Shown one piece after another: positions 26,725 to 35,416 of a stretch of 64,000 nucleotides of DNA. The stretch's first letter is position 1. Each line of letters starts with the position of its first letter. Both the position numbers and the translations under genes were made by a program. The stretch covers positions 62,001 through 126,000 of the forward strand of contig NZ_JAHUWH010000010.1 in the NCBI RefSeq assembly GCF_019219095.1. The letters run 5' to 3'. The notes beneath the pieces are model-generated. The model was given only the letters and a program-made list of their open reading frames with translations. It was not told the origin of the DNA and searched no databases. This stretch comes from Acidovorax sp. sic0104 (GTDB taxonomy: Bacteria; Pseudomonadota; Gammaproteobacteria; Burkholderiales; Burkholderiaceae_C).

Positions 26725-27264
26725 TCAGCCCGCCTGTGCGCGCCAGCGCTCCACGTGGAGCCAGCCTTGCGGCCACGCGCCCAGGCCGCTGGCGGCATTG
26801 ATGTGGCCTGCAGCGCCCAGCACCACATGCTCCGCATCCCAGTCGGCCGCGCGCCGCGCTGAAAAGTCGGGCGTGGAATAGGGGTCGTCGGTGCTGCTGA
26901 TGAGCGTCAATCGGCGCATCGGCGGCAGGGCGCCCGGCAGCGGCGCAAAGCCTTGCGCATCGGCCGGGAAGTTCGGCCCCAGCGGATCGGGCACGGCCAC
27001 CAGCAGCATGGCATGCACGGGCCTTGTGCCCAGGGCCGCCCACCGCACCGCCACCAGGCAACCCAGGCTGTGCGCCACCAGGATGGGTGGATCGCTCGCG
27101 CCCGCCACGGCAGCGTCCAGCGCCTGCACCCAGTCGCCGCACACGGGGTGGTCCCAGTCGGACTGCTGCACGCGCGAGACGCCGGCATGCTGCGCTTGCC
27201 ACAACGACTGCCAATGGTGGGGGCCCGAGTTGTGGATGCCGGGGATGAGCAAGACTGGGCGCAT
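26725..27264 (-). CDS. RBBP9/YdeN-type alpha/beta hydrolase
   Basis: A 179-aa compact serine hydrolase. LLIPGIHNSGPHHWQSLW is the family N-terminus, the nucleophile serine is in VAHSLGCL, the acid is expected in ISSTDDPYS and the histidine in GAAGHINAASGLGAWPQG. The family includes human RBBP9 and bacterial YdeN. The substrate is unknown. It diverges from the Lrp-type gene. Confidence 0.88.
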   Translation of the reverse strand: MRPVLLIPGIHNSGPHHWQSLWQAQHAGVSRVQQSDWDHPVCGDWVQALDAAVAGASDPPILVAHSLGCLVAVRWAALGTRPVHAMLLVAVPDPLGPNFPADAQGFAPLPGALPPMRRLTLISSTDDPYSTPDFSARRAADWDAEHVVLGAAGHINAASGLGAWPQGWLHVERWRAQAG

Positions 27265-27395
27265 GGCGTGATGTTTCTCGAGTTGGTGAAAGACCGCCTA
27301 CGATAGGCAACGTGCGCTTCCCCGGCCAGGGGACATCATCGAAAAGCGCGCCCCCAAACCTTGAACTCATCGCCCGCTGGCAAAGGACCTTGCAC

Positions 27396-27833
27396 GTGGA
27401 ACTGGACAAGAAAGACCGGCAGATCCTCATGGCGCTGCAGCGCGACGCGCGGCAAAGCCTGTCGGCGCTGGGCAAGCAGATCGGCCTGTCGCAGCCCGCG
27501 ATGAGCGAACGCGTGAAGAAGCTCGAAGACGCGGGCGTGATCGCCGGCTATGCGGCCCGCATAGACCTGGCGGCGGTAGGCCTGGGCCTGCAGGCGGTGG
27601 TGCGGGTGCGCACCACGCACGAACACATCCAGCGCTACGTGCAGCTGTTTCAGTCCATGCCCGAGGTGCTGGACGCCGTGCGCGTCACGGGCGAAGACTG
27701 CTTCGTGGTGCGCTGCGCCTTCGGCCAGCCTGCCGACCTGGAGCGCGTGGTCGATGCCCTGGCCGCACACGGCAGTGTGTCCACGTCGCTCGTGCTGTCG
27801 CACCCGGTGAGCAAAACCGTGGCGCTGGACTGA
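27396..27833 (+). CDS. Lrp/AsnC-family transcriptional regulator
   Basis: A regulator of about 145 aa. The N-terminal helix-turn-helix reads ELDKKDRQILMALQRDARQSLSALGKQIGLSQPAMSERVKKLEDAGVI. The C-terminal RAM domain binds amino acids (QAVVRVRTTHEHIQRYVQLFQSMPEV...VTGEDCFVVRCAF). I chose the GTG at 27396 because AAAGGA lies upstream and the length then fits the family; the frame is open to a GTG at 27312. It is divergent from the hydrolase gene and may regulate it and itself. Confidence 0.88.
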   Translation: MELDKKDRQILMALQRDARQSLSALGKQIGLSQPAMSERVKKLEDAGVIAGYAARIDLAAVGLGLQAVVRVRTTHEHIQRYVQLFQSMPEVLDAVRVTGEDCFVVRCAFGQPADLERVVDALAAHGSVSTSLVLSHPVSKTVALD

Positions 27834-27884
27834 GCGTTCTTGGCACCAAAAAGGCCGCTGCAGCATTCTGGCAAAGCGCTGATA

Positions 27885-27901
27885 GCTATGTAAAGCATAG
27901 C
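27885..27901. repeat. Dispersed 17-bp palindrome, copy 4
   Basis: GCTATgtaaagcATAGC between two convergent genes, flanked by AAGCGCT and AAGCGCC, with two GGCCGCTG copies outside. May act as a bidirectional terminator. Confidence 0.65.
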
Positions 27902-27908
27902 AAGCGCC

Positions 27909-28454
27909 TCAAGGCCGCTGTACCGCGTAGCGCAGCTCCGCGAAGATGCCGCCCAGCGTGGCCACCGACTGCAGGCGCAGGGCCGCCGGCTGCTTGATCC
28001 GCCGCGGCAGCAGCGGCGCACCCGTGCCCAGCGTGACGGGGGCCACCTGCACGATCAGTTCGTCCAGCAGGCCGGCATCGTAAAACTGACCCACCAGTTC
28101 GCCACCGCCCACGACCCAGACATTGCGCCCCGCCGCAGCCCGCACCATGGCCTGGTGCACGGGCTGCACGTCGCCACGCGCAAAGCGCACGTCCGCGCCC
28201 GGGATGCCGCGCAGCGTGCGTGAGCTGAATACCCATGCGGGCTGCGCGTAGGGCCACGGCTGGCCCGCGTCGATGGCGTGTTTCAGCATCCATTCGTAGG
28301 TGTGCGATCCCATGGCGAGCGCGCCCACGTCGCGGATGAAGGCGGGGTAGCTGGACCCTTCCACCTCGCCGAACTGCAGCAGCCAGCCGAGGTCGTGGTC
28401 GGGCGTGGCGATAAAGCCGTCCAGGCTGGACGCGCCGTAGAACTGCGTCTTCAT
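27909..28454 (-). CDS. Dihydrofolate reductase-like (RibD C-terminal domain) protein
   Basis: A 181-aa protein with the RibD C-terminal/DHFR fold. Start MKTQFYGASSLDGFIATPDHDLGWL is typical; ALAMGSHTYEWML and NVWVVGGGELVGQFYDAGLLDELIVQVAPVTLGTGAPLL are the NADPH-binding marks. ATG at 28454 follows AAGGAA; another ATG at 28466 is possible. Family members reduce pterin- or flavin-like compounds. The actual substrate is not known. Confidence 0.87.
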   Translation of the reverse strand: MKTQFYGASSLDGFIATPDHDLGWLLQFGEVEGSSYPAFIRDVGALAMGSHTYEWMLKHAIDAGQPWPYAQPAWVFSSRTLRGIPGADVRFARGDVQPVHQAMVRAAAGRNVWVVGGGELVGQFYDAGLLDELIVQVAPVTLGTGAPLLPRRIKQPAALRLQSVATLGGIFAELRYAVQRP

Positions 28455-28619
28455 ACGTTCCTTCATGTCTTTGTGAGCCTGGGACCTTATGGCGCGCTCG
28501 TGACAGCGTACTGGCAGCAATGCGCGGGCCTTTCCATTTTTGCTGTCCCTGGCATGGCGGCTCGCGGCGCGCGCGGGCGCGCGAATAGCGCGCTGCCGAA
28601 GTTTTCAATTTCTCAAAAA

Positions 28620-28635
28620 ATTGTACTTAGACAAT
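28620..28635. promoter_or_regulatory. ATTGTACT-type operator upstream of the CoA ligase
   Basis: ATTGTACTTAGACAAT is an inverted repeat (ATTGT/ACAAT) in an AT-rich pocket 73 bases before the CoA ligase start. Two close relatives stand upstream of the thioesterase at 35382 and 35401. The shared core suggests one regulator for both promoters. Confidence 0.55.
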
Positions 28636-28707
28636 TTAAAGTCGCATTTGACAATAATTGCCGGCAAATCGAGACTGCATGCACCGCCACACAGAGCCCA
28701 TGCAAAG

Positions 28708-30261
28708 ATGAAACGCCTGACCGACTACACGAGCCATGCAGATGCCCAAGCCCACTTTGCGCCAGAGCGCCTGTGGGATCTATTTGACGGAGACCGCACC
28801 GCGTTCAACATCGCCCACGAGTGTGTGGACCGCCACGCAGGCCAGGGCCGCGCTGCGGTGATCGTCTGCCGCGCAGACGGTGTGGACGAGACCATCACCT
28901 TCGACGAACTCTCGCGGGACTCCGCCCGGTTCGCGCACTACCTGGAAGGCCGCGGCGTGCAGCGCGGCGACCGCGTGGCGATCATGCTGGAGCCCTCGCG
29001 GGCCTTCTACACGGCCATGTTCGGCGTGATCAAGCGGGGCGCCATCGCCGTGCCGCTGTTCACCCTGTTCGGGCCCGACGGCGTGCGCTTGCGGGTAGGA
29101 GACTGCAAGCCCAGCCTTCTCATCACCAACGAAGAAAAGCGCGAGGTCGTCGCGGGCCTGGGCACCACGGCGTTCGAAGTGTTCGACGGCGCCCTGTGGC
29201 AACAACTGCAGGCGCTGCCGGCCACCTACACCACGACATCGCAGGCCGACGATCTGGCCGTCTTCCAGTACACGTCCGGCACCACGCGGGAGCTGCCCGA
29301 GGCTGTGAAGCACACGCACAAGGCGCTGGTCACGCTGATGGTGGCGGCGCTCTACGGCACGGGACTGCGGCCTGGCGACCGGTTCATGTGCCCGTCGTCA
29401 CCCGCCTGGGGGCACGGCTTGTGGCACGGCACGCTGGCGCCGCTGGCGCTGGGCCTGACCATTGGCAGCTACAGCGGCCGCTTCAACGCCGAGCGCTTGC
29501 TGCAGGCGCTGTCGGTGCATCGCTTCACCAACATGTCGGCCGCCGCCACGCACTACCGCATGATGAAGAACTGCGGCAAGGCGGGCGACCACAGCTACCA
29601 CTTCGACAAGCTCTCGTTCACCGGCGAGCCCATCGATGACGACACGGCCGACTTCGTTCAGCAGTGCTTCGGCCTGCCGGTTTGCAGCATGTACGGCACC
29701 ACCGAGATCGGGGTCGTGCTCGCCAGCTACCCCGGGGCCAAGGACTTTCCGGTCAAGCGCGGATCGTTGGGCAAGGCTGTTCCGGGCACGAGCGTCGAGG
29801 TGCACGACGCCGACGGCAACGTGTGCCCGCCGGGCACCACGGGCCAGCTCATGGTGCTGCGGCGCGGCCAATGGATTCCGACCAAGGACCTGGGCCGCAC
29901 CGACGGGGACGGCTATTTCTTTCACGGCGGGCGTGCCGACGACGTGATCATCTCCGCCGGCTGGACCATGAGCGCCGTGGAGATCGAGAACGTGATCCTC
30001 ATGCACGACGACGTGCTCGAAGCGGCCGTGATCGGCGTGCCCGACGCACTGCGCGGCCAGGTGGTCAAGGCGTTCGTCGTGTCGCACCGCGCGCGCAGCG
30101 ACGGCTTCGTCGAAGAGCTGCAGAGCCTCGTCAAGGCCAAGCTCAGCCAGCACGAGTACCCGCGCCACATCGCCTTCGTGGCGGAGCTGCCCAAGACCCC
30201 TGCGGGAAAGTTGCACCGCAAGGTGCTGCGCGAGCGCGAGGCCGCCGCCGCTGTGGCCTGA
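28708..30261 (+). CDS. AMP-forming acyl-CoA synthetase/CoA ligase
   Basis: A 517-aa ANL-superfamily enzyme that should activate a carboxylic acid to its CoA ester through an acyl-adenylate. Motifs: MYGTTEIG (A5), DLGRTDGDGYFFHGGRADDVIISAGWTMS (A7-A8), and the A10 lysine K501 in TPAGKLHRKVL. The A3 phosphate-binding loop is unusual: YTSGTTRELPEAVKH from Y188, where most members read TSGTTGxPKG, so the loop lysine is missing. The ATG at 28708 opens MKRLTDYTSHADA. It is the first gene of a CoA-ester cluster. The substrate is unknown, possibly an aromatic or branched acid taken up with the Bug receptor. Confidence 0.9.
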   Translation: MKRLTDYTSHADAQAHFAPERLWDLFDGDRTAFNIAHECVDRHAGQGRAAVIVCRADGVDETITFDELSRDSARFAHYLEGRGVQRGDRVAIMLEPSRAFYTAMFGVIKRGAIAVPLFTLFGPDGVRLRVGDCKPSLLITNEEKREVVAGLGTTAFEVFDGALWQQLQALPATYTTTSQADDLAVFQYTSGTTRELPEAVKHTHKALVTLMVAALYGTGLRPGDRFMCPSSPAWGHGLWHGTLAPLALGLTIGSYSGRFNAERLLQALSVHRFTNMSAAATHYRMMKNCGKAGDHSYHFDKLSFTGEPIDDDTADFVQQCFGLPVCSMYGTTEIGVVLASYPGAKDFPVKRGSLGKAVPGTSVEVHDADGNVCPPGTTGQLMVLRRGQWIPTKDLGRTDGDGYFFHGGRADDVIISAGWTMSAVEIENVILMHDDVLEAAVIGVPDALRGQVVKAFVVSHRARSDGFVEELQSLVKAKLSQHEYPRHIAFVAELPKTPAGKLHRKVLREREAAAAVA

Positions 30262-30368
30262 GCGGTTGCCTCGCGTCCCCTCTGTGCTTTCCCCTTTCTT
30301 CGCCCTTCCTTTTTCCCTTTCCGTTGCTTCCCCGTTTTCGCCCATCCACAACCCAAGGAGACTTCACC

Positions 30369-31514
30369 ATGTCCACCGCCACCACGCCCCAGCGCAGCTT
30401 TCCCAAGATCACCGACAGCGGCCTTGACGAACTGCGCGAACGCATCGGCACCAAGATCGGCCAGACGGCCGAACCCTGGTGCTACGAGGCCACGCGCGAC
30501 AACATCCGCCACTATGCGCACGGCATCGGCGACGACAACCCGCTGTGGTGCGACCCCGACTACGCGGCCAAGAGCCACTACGGCGGCATCGTCGCGCTGC
30601 CCAGCTTCCTGTTCGCCACCAGCCGCATCGTGTCGGGCTATGTGGGCGGGCTGCCGGGCGTGCACGCCATGTGGTCGGGTGCGGACTGGACCTGGCACAA
30701 GCCCGTGCGCCGCAACGACGTGATATCCACCGAAGCATCCCTCAAAGACCTGATCGAGCACCAGACCCGCTTTGCCGGCCGCGCCATCCAGCAGATCTAC
30801 CACGTGGACTTCTTCAACCAGGACGGCGACAAGGTGGCCGAGGCCGACAGCTGGTGCTTTCGCACCGAACGCGACCATGCGCGCGAGCAGGGCAGCAAGT
30901 ACCAGAGCGTTCGCGAACGCGGCCCGCGCCAGTACACCGACGAGGAGCTGGGCGAGGCCTACAAGCTCTACCGCAACGAGGAAGTGCGCGGCGCCACCCC
31001 CCGCTACTGGGACGACGTGAACGTGGGCGACGAGCTGCCCACCATGTTCAAGGGCCCGATGACGGTGACCGGCTTCATCGCCTACGCGCAGGGCTGGGGC
31101 GGCCTTTACATCCGCGCCAACAAGCTGGCCTGGAAGCTGATCGACGCGCACCCGGGCGTGGGCATCAAGAACCGTTTCGGCATTCCGGACGTGCCAGAGC
31201 GCGTGCATTGGGAAGAAGACTTCGCGCTCGAAGTGGGCGCGCCCGGCGCGTACGACTACGGCCCGGAGCGCACATCGTGGCTCACCCACCACCTGACCAA
31301 CTGGATGGGCGACGCGGGCTTCCTGCACAAGGCCAGCTGCAAGATCCGCCGCCACAACCCCGAGGGCGACATGCTGTTCATCAAGGGCAAGGTCACGCGC
31401 AAGTTCGAGGAGGGCGGCAAGCACCTGGTCGAGATCACGCAGGAGGCGCACAACCAGGACGGCGAGCTCTCGGTGCTCGGCAGCGGCGTGGTGGTGTTGC
31501 CACGGCGCGGGTAG
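30369..31514 (+). CDS. Double-hotdog MaoC/FAS1-type acyl-CoA dehydratase
   Basis: A 381-aa protein with two hotdog domains. The N-terminal one has the hydratase loop HYAHGIGDDNPLWCDPDYA, where the usual GDxNPxH reads GDDNPLW: the aspartate is kept and tryptophan takes the histidine position. The C-terminal domain begins near YWDDVNVGDELPTMFKGPMTVT and ends GDMLFIKGKVTRKF. Such proteins add or remove water at enoyl-CoA esters. AAGGAG lies 7 bases before the ATG. It sits between the CoA ligase and CoA-transferase genes, the latter starting 8 bases after its stop. Confidence 0.85.
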   Translation: MSTATTPQRSFPKITDSGLDELRERIGTKIGQTAEPWCYEATRDNIRHYAHGIGDDNPLWCDPDYAAKSHYGGIVALPSFLFATSRIVSGYVGGLPGVHAMWSGADWTWHKPVRRNDVISTEASLKDLIEHQTRFAGRAIQQIYHVDFFNQDGDKVAEADSWCFRTERDHAREQGSKYQSVRERGPRQYTDEELGEAYKLYRNEEVRGATPRYWDDVNVGDELPTMFKGPMTVTGFIAYAQGWGGLYIRANKLAWKLIDAHPGVGIKNRFGIPDVPERVHWEEDFALEVGAPGAYDYGPERTSWLTHHLTNWMGDAGFLHKASCKIRRHNPEGDMLFIKGKVTRKFEEGGKHLVEITQEAHNQDGELSVLGSGVVVLPRRG

Positions 31515-31521
31515 CCGCAGC

Positions 31522-32724
31522 ATGACAAGCATCAGCGCCCCGGCGCTGCACGGCCTGCGCGTGGTGGACCTGACCCGTGTGCTCGCCGGCCCGCTGTGCA
31601 CCCAGATGCTCGCCGACAACGGCGCCCAGGTGGTCAAGATCGAGCCGCCCGGCGGCGACGAGACGCGCCACCTGGGCCCGCCCTACGACGACAGCGGCCA
31701 CTCGGCCTACTTTGCCGCGCTCAACCGCGGCAAGAAGGCCATCAGCCTGGACCTGAGCCAGCCGGCCGCGCAAGAGGTGCTGCACCGCCTGCTGCAGGAT
31801 GCCGATGTGCTGGTGGAGAACTTTCTGCCCGGCACCATGGAGAAGTGGGGCCTGGGCTACGAAGCGGTGCTGGCCGCGCGCTACCCGCGCCTCATCTACT
31901 GCGCCATCTCGGGCTTTGGCCGTGACGGCCCGCTGGGCGGCCTGCCAGGCTACGACGCGGTGCTGCAGGCGCAGTGCGGCCTGATGAGCATCAACGGCGA
32001 GTCGGCCACGGGCGCCACGCGCATGGGCATACCCATCGTGGACCATCTCACGGGCTATGTGGCGCTCACGGGCATCCTGATGGCCGTGTGCAGCCGGCAG
32101 GAGAGCGGCGCGGGGCAGCGGGTGGAAGCCACGCTGTACGACACCGCACTGAGTCTGCTGCTGCCCCACGCCTCGAACTGGTTCGCGTCGCGCAAGGCGC
32201 CGGGGCTGCTGGGCAGCGCGCACCCCAACATCGCCCCGTACGACAAGTTCAGGGCGCGGGACGGGCATGTCTTCATCGGAATCCTCAACGATGGGCAGTT
32301 TCGCCGGTTCAGCCAGCACATCGGGTGCCCCGGCCTGCCGGACGATGCGCGGTTCCACGCCAACGCAGACCGCATCGCGCACCGCCAGGCGCTCAAGGAC
32401 ATCATCGAGTCCGCGATTGCCGCGCACGACTGCGAGCCGCTGTGCGAGTCGCTGATGCGCGTGGGCGTGCCCGCCGGGGTGGTCAACGACGTGCCCCAGG
32501 CGCTGGCCCAGGCGCACTGCGCGCACCGGCAGATGGTCATCCGCCAGGGAACGTTCACGGCGCTGCGCGCTCCTGCGCGGCTGTACGGTACCCCGGCGGT
32601 GCCCGGAGCGCCGCCACCGGTTTTCAGCCAACATGCCGACGAGGTGCTGGCCGATCTCGGTTTCAATGAAGCCCAAAGGGGAGAGATGTACCGCCGCGGC
32701 GTTGCCCGCGCTCCCTCTGCCTGA
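31522..32724 (+). CDS. Class III CoA-transferase (CaiB/BaiF family)
   Basis: A 400-aa family III CoA-transferase. The N-terminal LRVVDLTRVLAGPLCTQMLADNGAQVVKIEPP and NRGKKAISLDL are signatures, and the catalytic aspartate is expected at D174 in GIPIVDHLTGY by comparison with formyl-CoA transferase. It moves CoA between carboxylic acids, for instance from a product ester to the next substrate. The Bug-receptor gene starts 32 bases later. With the ligase upstream the cluster has two routes to the CoA ester. Confidence 0.9.
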   Translation: MTSISAPALHGLRVVDLTRVLAGPLCTQMLADNGAQVVKIEPPGGDETRHLGPPYDDSGHSAYFAALNRGKKAISLDLSQPAAQEVLHRLLQDADVLVENFLPGTMEKWGLGYEAVLAARYPRLIYCAISGFGRDGPLGGLPGYDAVLQAQCGLMSINGESATGATRMGIPIVDHLTGYVALTGILMAVCSRQESGAGQRVEATLYDTALSLLLPHASNWFASRKAPGLLGSAHPNIAPYDKFRARDGHVFIGILNDGQFRRFSQHIGCPGLPDDARFHANADRIAHRQALKDIIESAIAAHDCEPLCESLMRVGVPAGVVNDVPQALAQAHCAHRQMVIRQGTFTALRAPARLYGTPAVPGAPPPVFSQHADEVLADLGFNEAQRGEMYRRGVARAPSA

Positions 32725-32756
32725 CGGGCAGATCACAAAAAATACAGGAGACAAGC

Positions 32757-33731
32757 ATGCGAACCATCGCTGCCATCATGACGGCTGCCAGTGTGGTGTG
32801 GACTTTTGGAACTGCCCATGCGCAGGCCCCCGCGCCGGGCTACCCCACCAAGCCCATCCGGATCATCGTGGCCTATGCCGCCGGGCAGGGCACGGACGTG
32901 GCCACGCGCTTCATCGGGGAGCAGTTGGCCCGGGAGCTGGGTCAGCCCATCGTCGTCGAGAACAAGGCGGGTGCGGGCGGCAACCTGGGCACCGAGCTCA
33001 CGGCACAGGCCGCGCCCGACGGCTACACGCTGACCATGGGCACCAATGCCACGCATGTGCTCAACCAGTTCCTGTACGCCCGGCTCGCGTTCGACCCCGA
33101 GAAGGACTTCGAGCCCATCGCCATGGTGGGCACCTTCCCGATGGTGGTGGCGGTGGGCGCGGGCGCTCCCCATCACTCGGTGGCGGAGCTGCTGGAGTCC
33201 GTGAAACGCGCGCCGCGCTCGGCCGACATCGCCATGCCCAGCACCTCGGCGCGCCTGGTGGTCGAGTTTCTGAAAGAGCGCTCGGCGGTGCCGTTGTTCG
33301 GTGTGCCGTACAAGGGCTCGGGCAACGCGGTGACGGATGTGTTGGGCGGGCAGTTGCCCGCCGTCATCGACACGCCGCTGGCGCTGCGGCCCCACATCGT
33401 CGGGGGCAAGCTGCGTGCCCTGGGGGTGACGTCGGCCACGGCCAGCAGCCTGGTGCCGGGCGTCAAGCCAGTGGCCGAGCAAGGCTACGCGGGCTTCGAG
33501 TTCATCGCCTGGAACGCGCTGTATGCCCCCAAGGGCACGCCTGCGGCAGTCGCAGGCGCCCTGAACGCCGCCGTCAACAAGGTGCTGGCCCGGCCCGAGG
33601 TGCGCCAGCGCCTGCTGGAACTGGGCTTCGAGCCCGCCGGGGGCACGGCAGCGTCGCTGCATGATTTTGCGAAGCGGGAGCGCCAACGCTGGGCGCCGAT
33701 CATCAAGGCGGCGGGGATCCGGGCGGATTGA
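32757..33731 (+). CDS. Bug/TctC-family periplasmic binding protein
   Basis: A 324-aa receptor with a Sec signal (cleavage likely after GTAHA, before QAPAP). Family marks: YPTKPIRIIVAYAAGQGTDVATRFI, VENKAGAGGNLGTELTAQ and PYKGSGNAVTDVLGG. AGGAG lies before the ATG. It is the last gene of the CoA-ester cluster and probably binds the acid that the ligase activates. Confidence 0.92.
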   Translation: MRTIAAIMTAASVVWTFGTAHAQAPAPGYPTKPIRIIVAYAAGQGTDVATRFIGEQLARELGQPIVVENKAGAGGNLGTELTAQAAPDGYTLTMGTNATHVLNQFLYARLAFDPEKDFEPIAMVGTFPMVVAVGAGAPHHSVAELLESVKRAPRSADIAMPSTSARLVVEFLKERSAVPLFGVPYKGSGNAVTDVLGGQLPAVIDTPLALRPHIVGGKLRALGVTSATASSLVPGVKPVAEQGYAGFEFIAWNALYAPKGTPAAVAGALNAAVNKVLARPEVRQRLLELGFEPAGGTAASLHDFAKRERQRWAPIIKAAGIRAD

Positions 33732-33762
33732 GGTTGCCGGTCGTTGCGGGCACCGCCTCGAT

Positions 33763-33833
33763 CCGTTCGGGCTGAGTCTGTCGAAGCCAGGGCACGCCTA
33801 GTGACTGCCCTTCGACATGCTCAGGGCGAACGG
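33763..33833. repeat. Long imperfect inverted repeat (REP-like)
   Basis: Arms at 33763-33786 (CCGTTCGGGCTGAG...) and 33810-33833 match at 20 of 24 positions, with a 23-base loop. The TGTCGAAG...CTTCGACA core is a kind of intergenic repeat seen in many proteobacteria. It lies between the convergent Bug and IclR genes and may end both transcripts. Confidence 0.7.
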
Positions 33834-33873
33834 TGAGAGGGTGGTAGGGAGGTAAGGCGGTGTGCAGCGGCAA

Positions 33874-34827
33874 TCAGCCCGCGCCGCCTACCAGGCGTGA
33901 AAGATCCGCAGCCTCGCGCTGCATCACCTGGGCCAGTTGCTGCACCACGGCGGCGCCCATCTGGCTGCTCAGGCCCACCACCACCAGCGTGTGCACCAGC
34001 CGGCCGCCGGGCGCGAACACCGGCACGGCCACCACCGTGATGCCTGCCATGAAGTTGTCGCGGTCCAGGCTCCAGCCGCGCGAACGTGTCAGCTCGACCT
34101 CTTTCTTCCAGGTGGTGTAGGTAGGTGCCTTGTCCCAGACCACGCGGGCGAATTTTTCCTTGAGCACTGGCCATGTCTCACCGCTGTAGGCCGCGATCAG
34201 CCGCCCGGTGGCGCTGACCAGCGTCTCGAACTGGCTGCCCACATCAGTGTGCACGCGAAACGGCTGGCTGGAGCGCGACAGCGCCACCACCATCACCGTC
34301 TGCCGCGCAGTGATCTCCACGCCCATGGCCGTCACGCCGAACTGCGCAGCCAAGCGGTCGAGGACGGGCTGCACCAGCTGCGTGAAGCCGCCGCCTTCCA
34401 GCACGCTGCGGGCCAGGCTGATCATGCCCGTGCCCAGCGCGTAGCGCTTGGTGGCGGGGTCCAGGGTGACCAGGTCTTCCGCCACGAGCACCCGCAGGAT
34501 GTGCAGGCAGGTGCTGGGCACGAGGTCGAGCTCCTGCGCCACGGTCTTGAGCGTCAGGGGCTGCTTGTGCTCGCCCAGCAGCCGCAGGATGGCGATGGAG
34601 CGCGTGACGGCCGGCACCGGCCGCACGCGCACACCCTTGGCGGGCGCGACGGATCCGGCGGATACGCTGGTGCGGGTGGCGGTTGTCTTGGTGCGGGAGG
34701 CCATGGAGGAGTTCGAGAGCTTCGACCTGCCGAGCGTAAACGCTTTTGCGGCTTTCTCTGCAGCGGCCGTGCCGTGCGGCCGGGCGCCGAAAAGTGCCAT
34801 GAGGCTGTGGTGGGCGGGAATGTCCAT
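33874..34827 (-). CDS. IclR-family transcriptional regulator
   Basis: A 317-aa regulator. Residues about 70-130 form the winged helix (VTRSIAILRLLGEHKQPLTLKTVAQELDLVPSTCLHILRVLVAEDLV) and the rest the GAF-like effector domain (TDVGSQFETLVSATGRLIAAY, GWSLDRDNFMAGITVVAVPVF). The start at 34827 has AAGGAG 7 bases upstream, which gives an N-terminal extension of about 65 Ser/Thr/Lys-rich residues; a shorter form from 34704 is possible. Its place beside the CoA-ester cluster suggests control of that cluster by a pathway acid. Confidence 0.87.
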   Translation of the reverse strand: MDIPAHHSLMALFGARPHGTAAAEKAAKAFTLGRSKLSNSSMASRTKTTATRTSVSAGSVAPAKGVRVRPVPAVTRSIAILRLLGEHKQPLTLKTVAQELDLVPSTCLHILRVLVAEDLVTLDPATKRYALGTGMISLARSVLEGGGFTQLVQPVLDRLAAQFGVTAMGVEITARQTVMVVALSRSSQPFRVHTDVGSQFETLVSATGRLIAAYSGETWPVLKEKFARVVWDKAPTYTTWKKEVELTRSRGWSLDRDNFMAGITVVAVPVFAPGGRLVHTLVVVGLSSQMGAAVVQQLAQVMQREAADLSRLVGGAG

Positions 34828-34928
34828 GGGCGCTCCTTGTCTGCGTACAACGGTCTTGCGGATGCCTTGCAGGTATCGCCTGCACAAGCGGCCTGCGGCG
34901 GGCTGCAGTCAACCGCGAAGGCCTGTCT

Positions 34929-35339
34929 TCACTTCAGCACTTTCATGAGCGCCTGCGCTGTCAGCACCAGGCTGTCGCCCGCGCGCAATTCGCCGCGCAG
35001 GAAGACCAGGCTGCCCGTGCGCTGCGTCACCACAGCGCGGGCCTGCACGAGCTGGCCTGCGCGCGCCGGCCCCATGAAGTGCGAATCCAGCTGCAGCGTC
35101 ACGCACGGCAAACGTCCGCAGGCCCCCCACGCCACGGTGCTCAGTGCGTGGTCCATCAGCGTCAGCAGGACGCCGCCATGGGCGGTGCCGGCCGGGTTCA
35201 GGTGGTGCGTCTCGATCGCGAAGCCATAGGCCCAGCCGCTGTCTTCGCGCAGCGTCCACAGCGGCCCTGCATGGTCGATGAAGCCGGTGAGGCTGCGCGC
35301 CTTCCAGCCGGGGTGGGGTGGAGTGAAGGTATCGGGCAC
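34929..35339 (-). CDS. PaaI-type hotdog thioesterase
   Basis: A 136-aa single hotdog protein of the PaaI/4HBT group. NPAGTAHGGVLLTLMDHALSTVAWG holds the HGG loop and catalytic aspartate, followed by CVTLQLDSHFMGPARAGQLVQARAVVTQRTGS. It should release free acid from CoA esters, perhaps as a safety valve for the nearby cluster. The start is a GTG at 35339 with AGGA upstream. Two ATTGTACT-type sites lie 43 and 62 bases upstream. Confidence 0.85.
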   Translation of the reverse strand: MPDTFTPPHPGWKARSLTGFIDHAGPLWTLREDSGWAYGFAIETHHLNPAGTAHGGVLLTLMDHALSTVAWGACGRLPCVTLQLDSHFMGPARAGQLVQARAVVTQRTGSLVFLRGELRAGDSLVLTAQALMKVLK

Positions 35340-35381
35340 TTAAAAATCCTCGCGCCTGGATGTCTGACAAACGCGAAAATT

Positions 35382-35397
35382 ATTGTACTTGTGTAAT
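35382..35397. promoter_or_regulatory. ATTGTACT-type operator, thioesterase-proximal copy
   Basis: ATTGTACTTGTGTAAT, related to the perfect site at 28620. Its neighbour begins 19 bp further, about two helical turns. Confidence 0.5.
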
Positions 35398-35400
35398 TGA

Positions 35401-35416
35401 ATTGTACTAATACAAA
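35401..35416. promoter_or_regulatory. ATTGTACT-type operator, distal copy
   Basis: ATTGTACTAATACAAA, sharing the first eight bases with the other two copies and an ACAA right half with the site at 28620. Confidence 0.5.

Noticed and set aside
29664..31514. 616-codon plus-strand frame whose end is a true dehydratase
   Set aside because: Only the part from the ATG at 30369 is coding; the earlier part is an out-of-frame reading of the CoA ligase gene.
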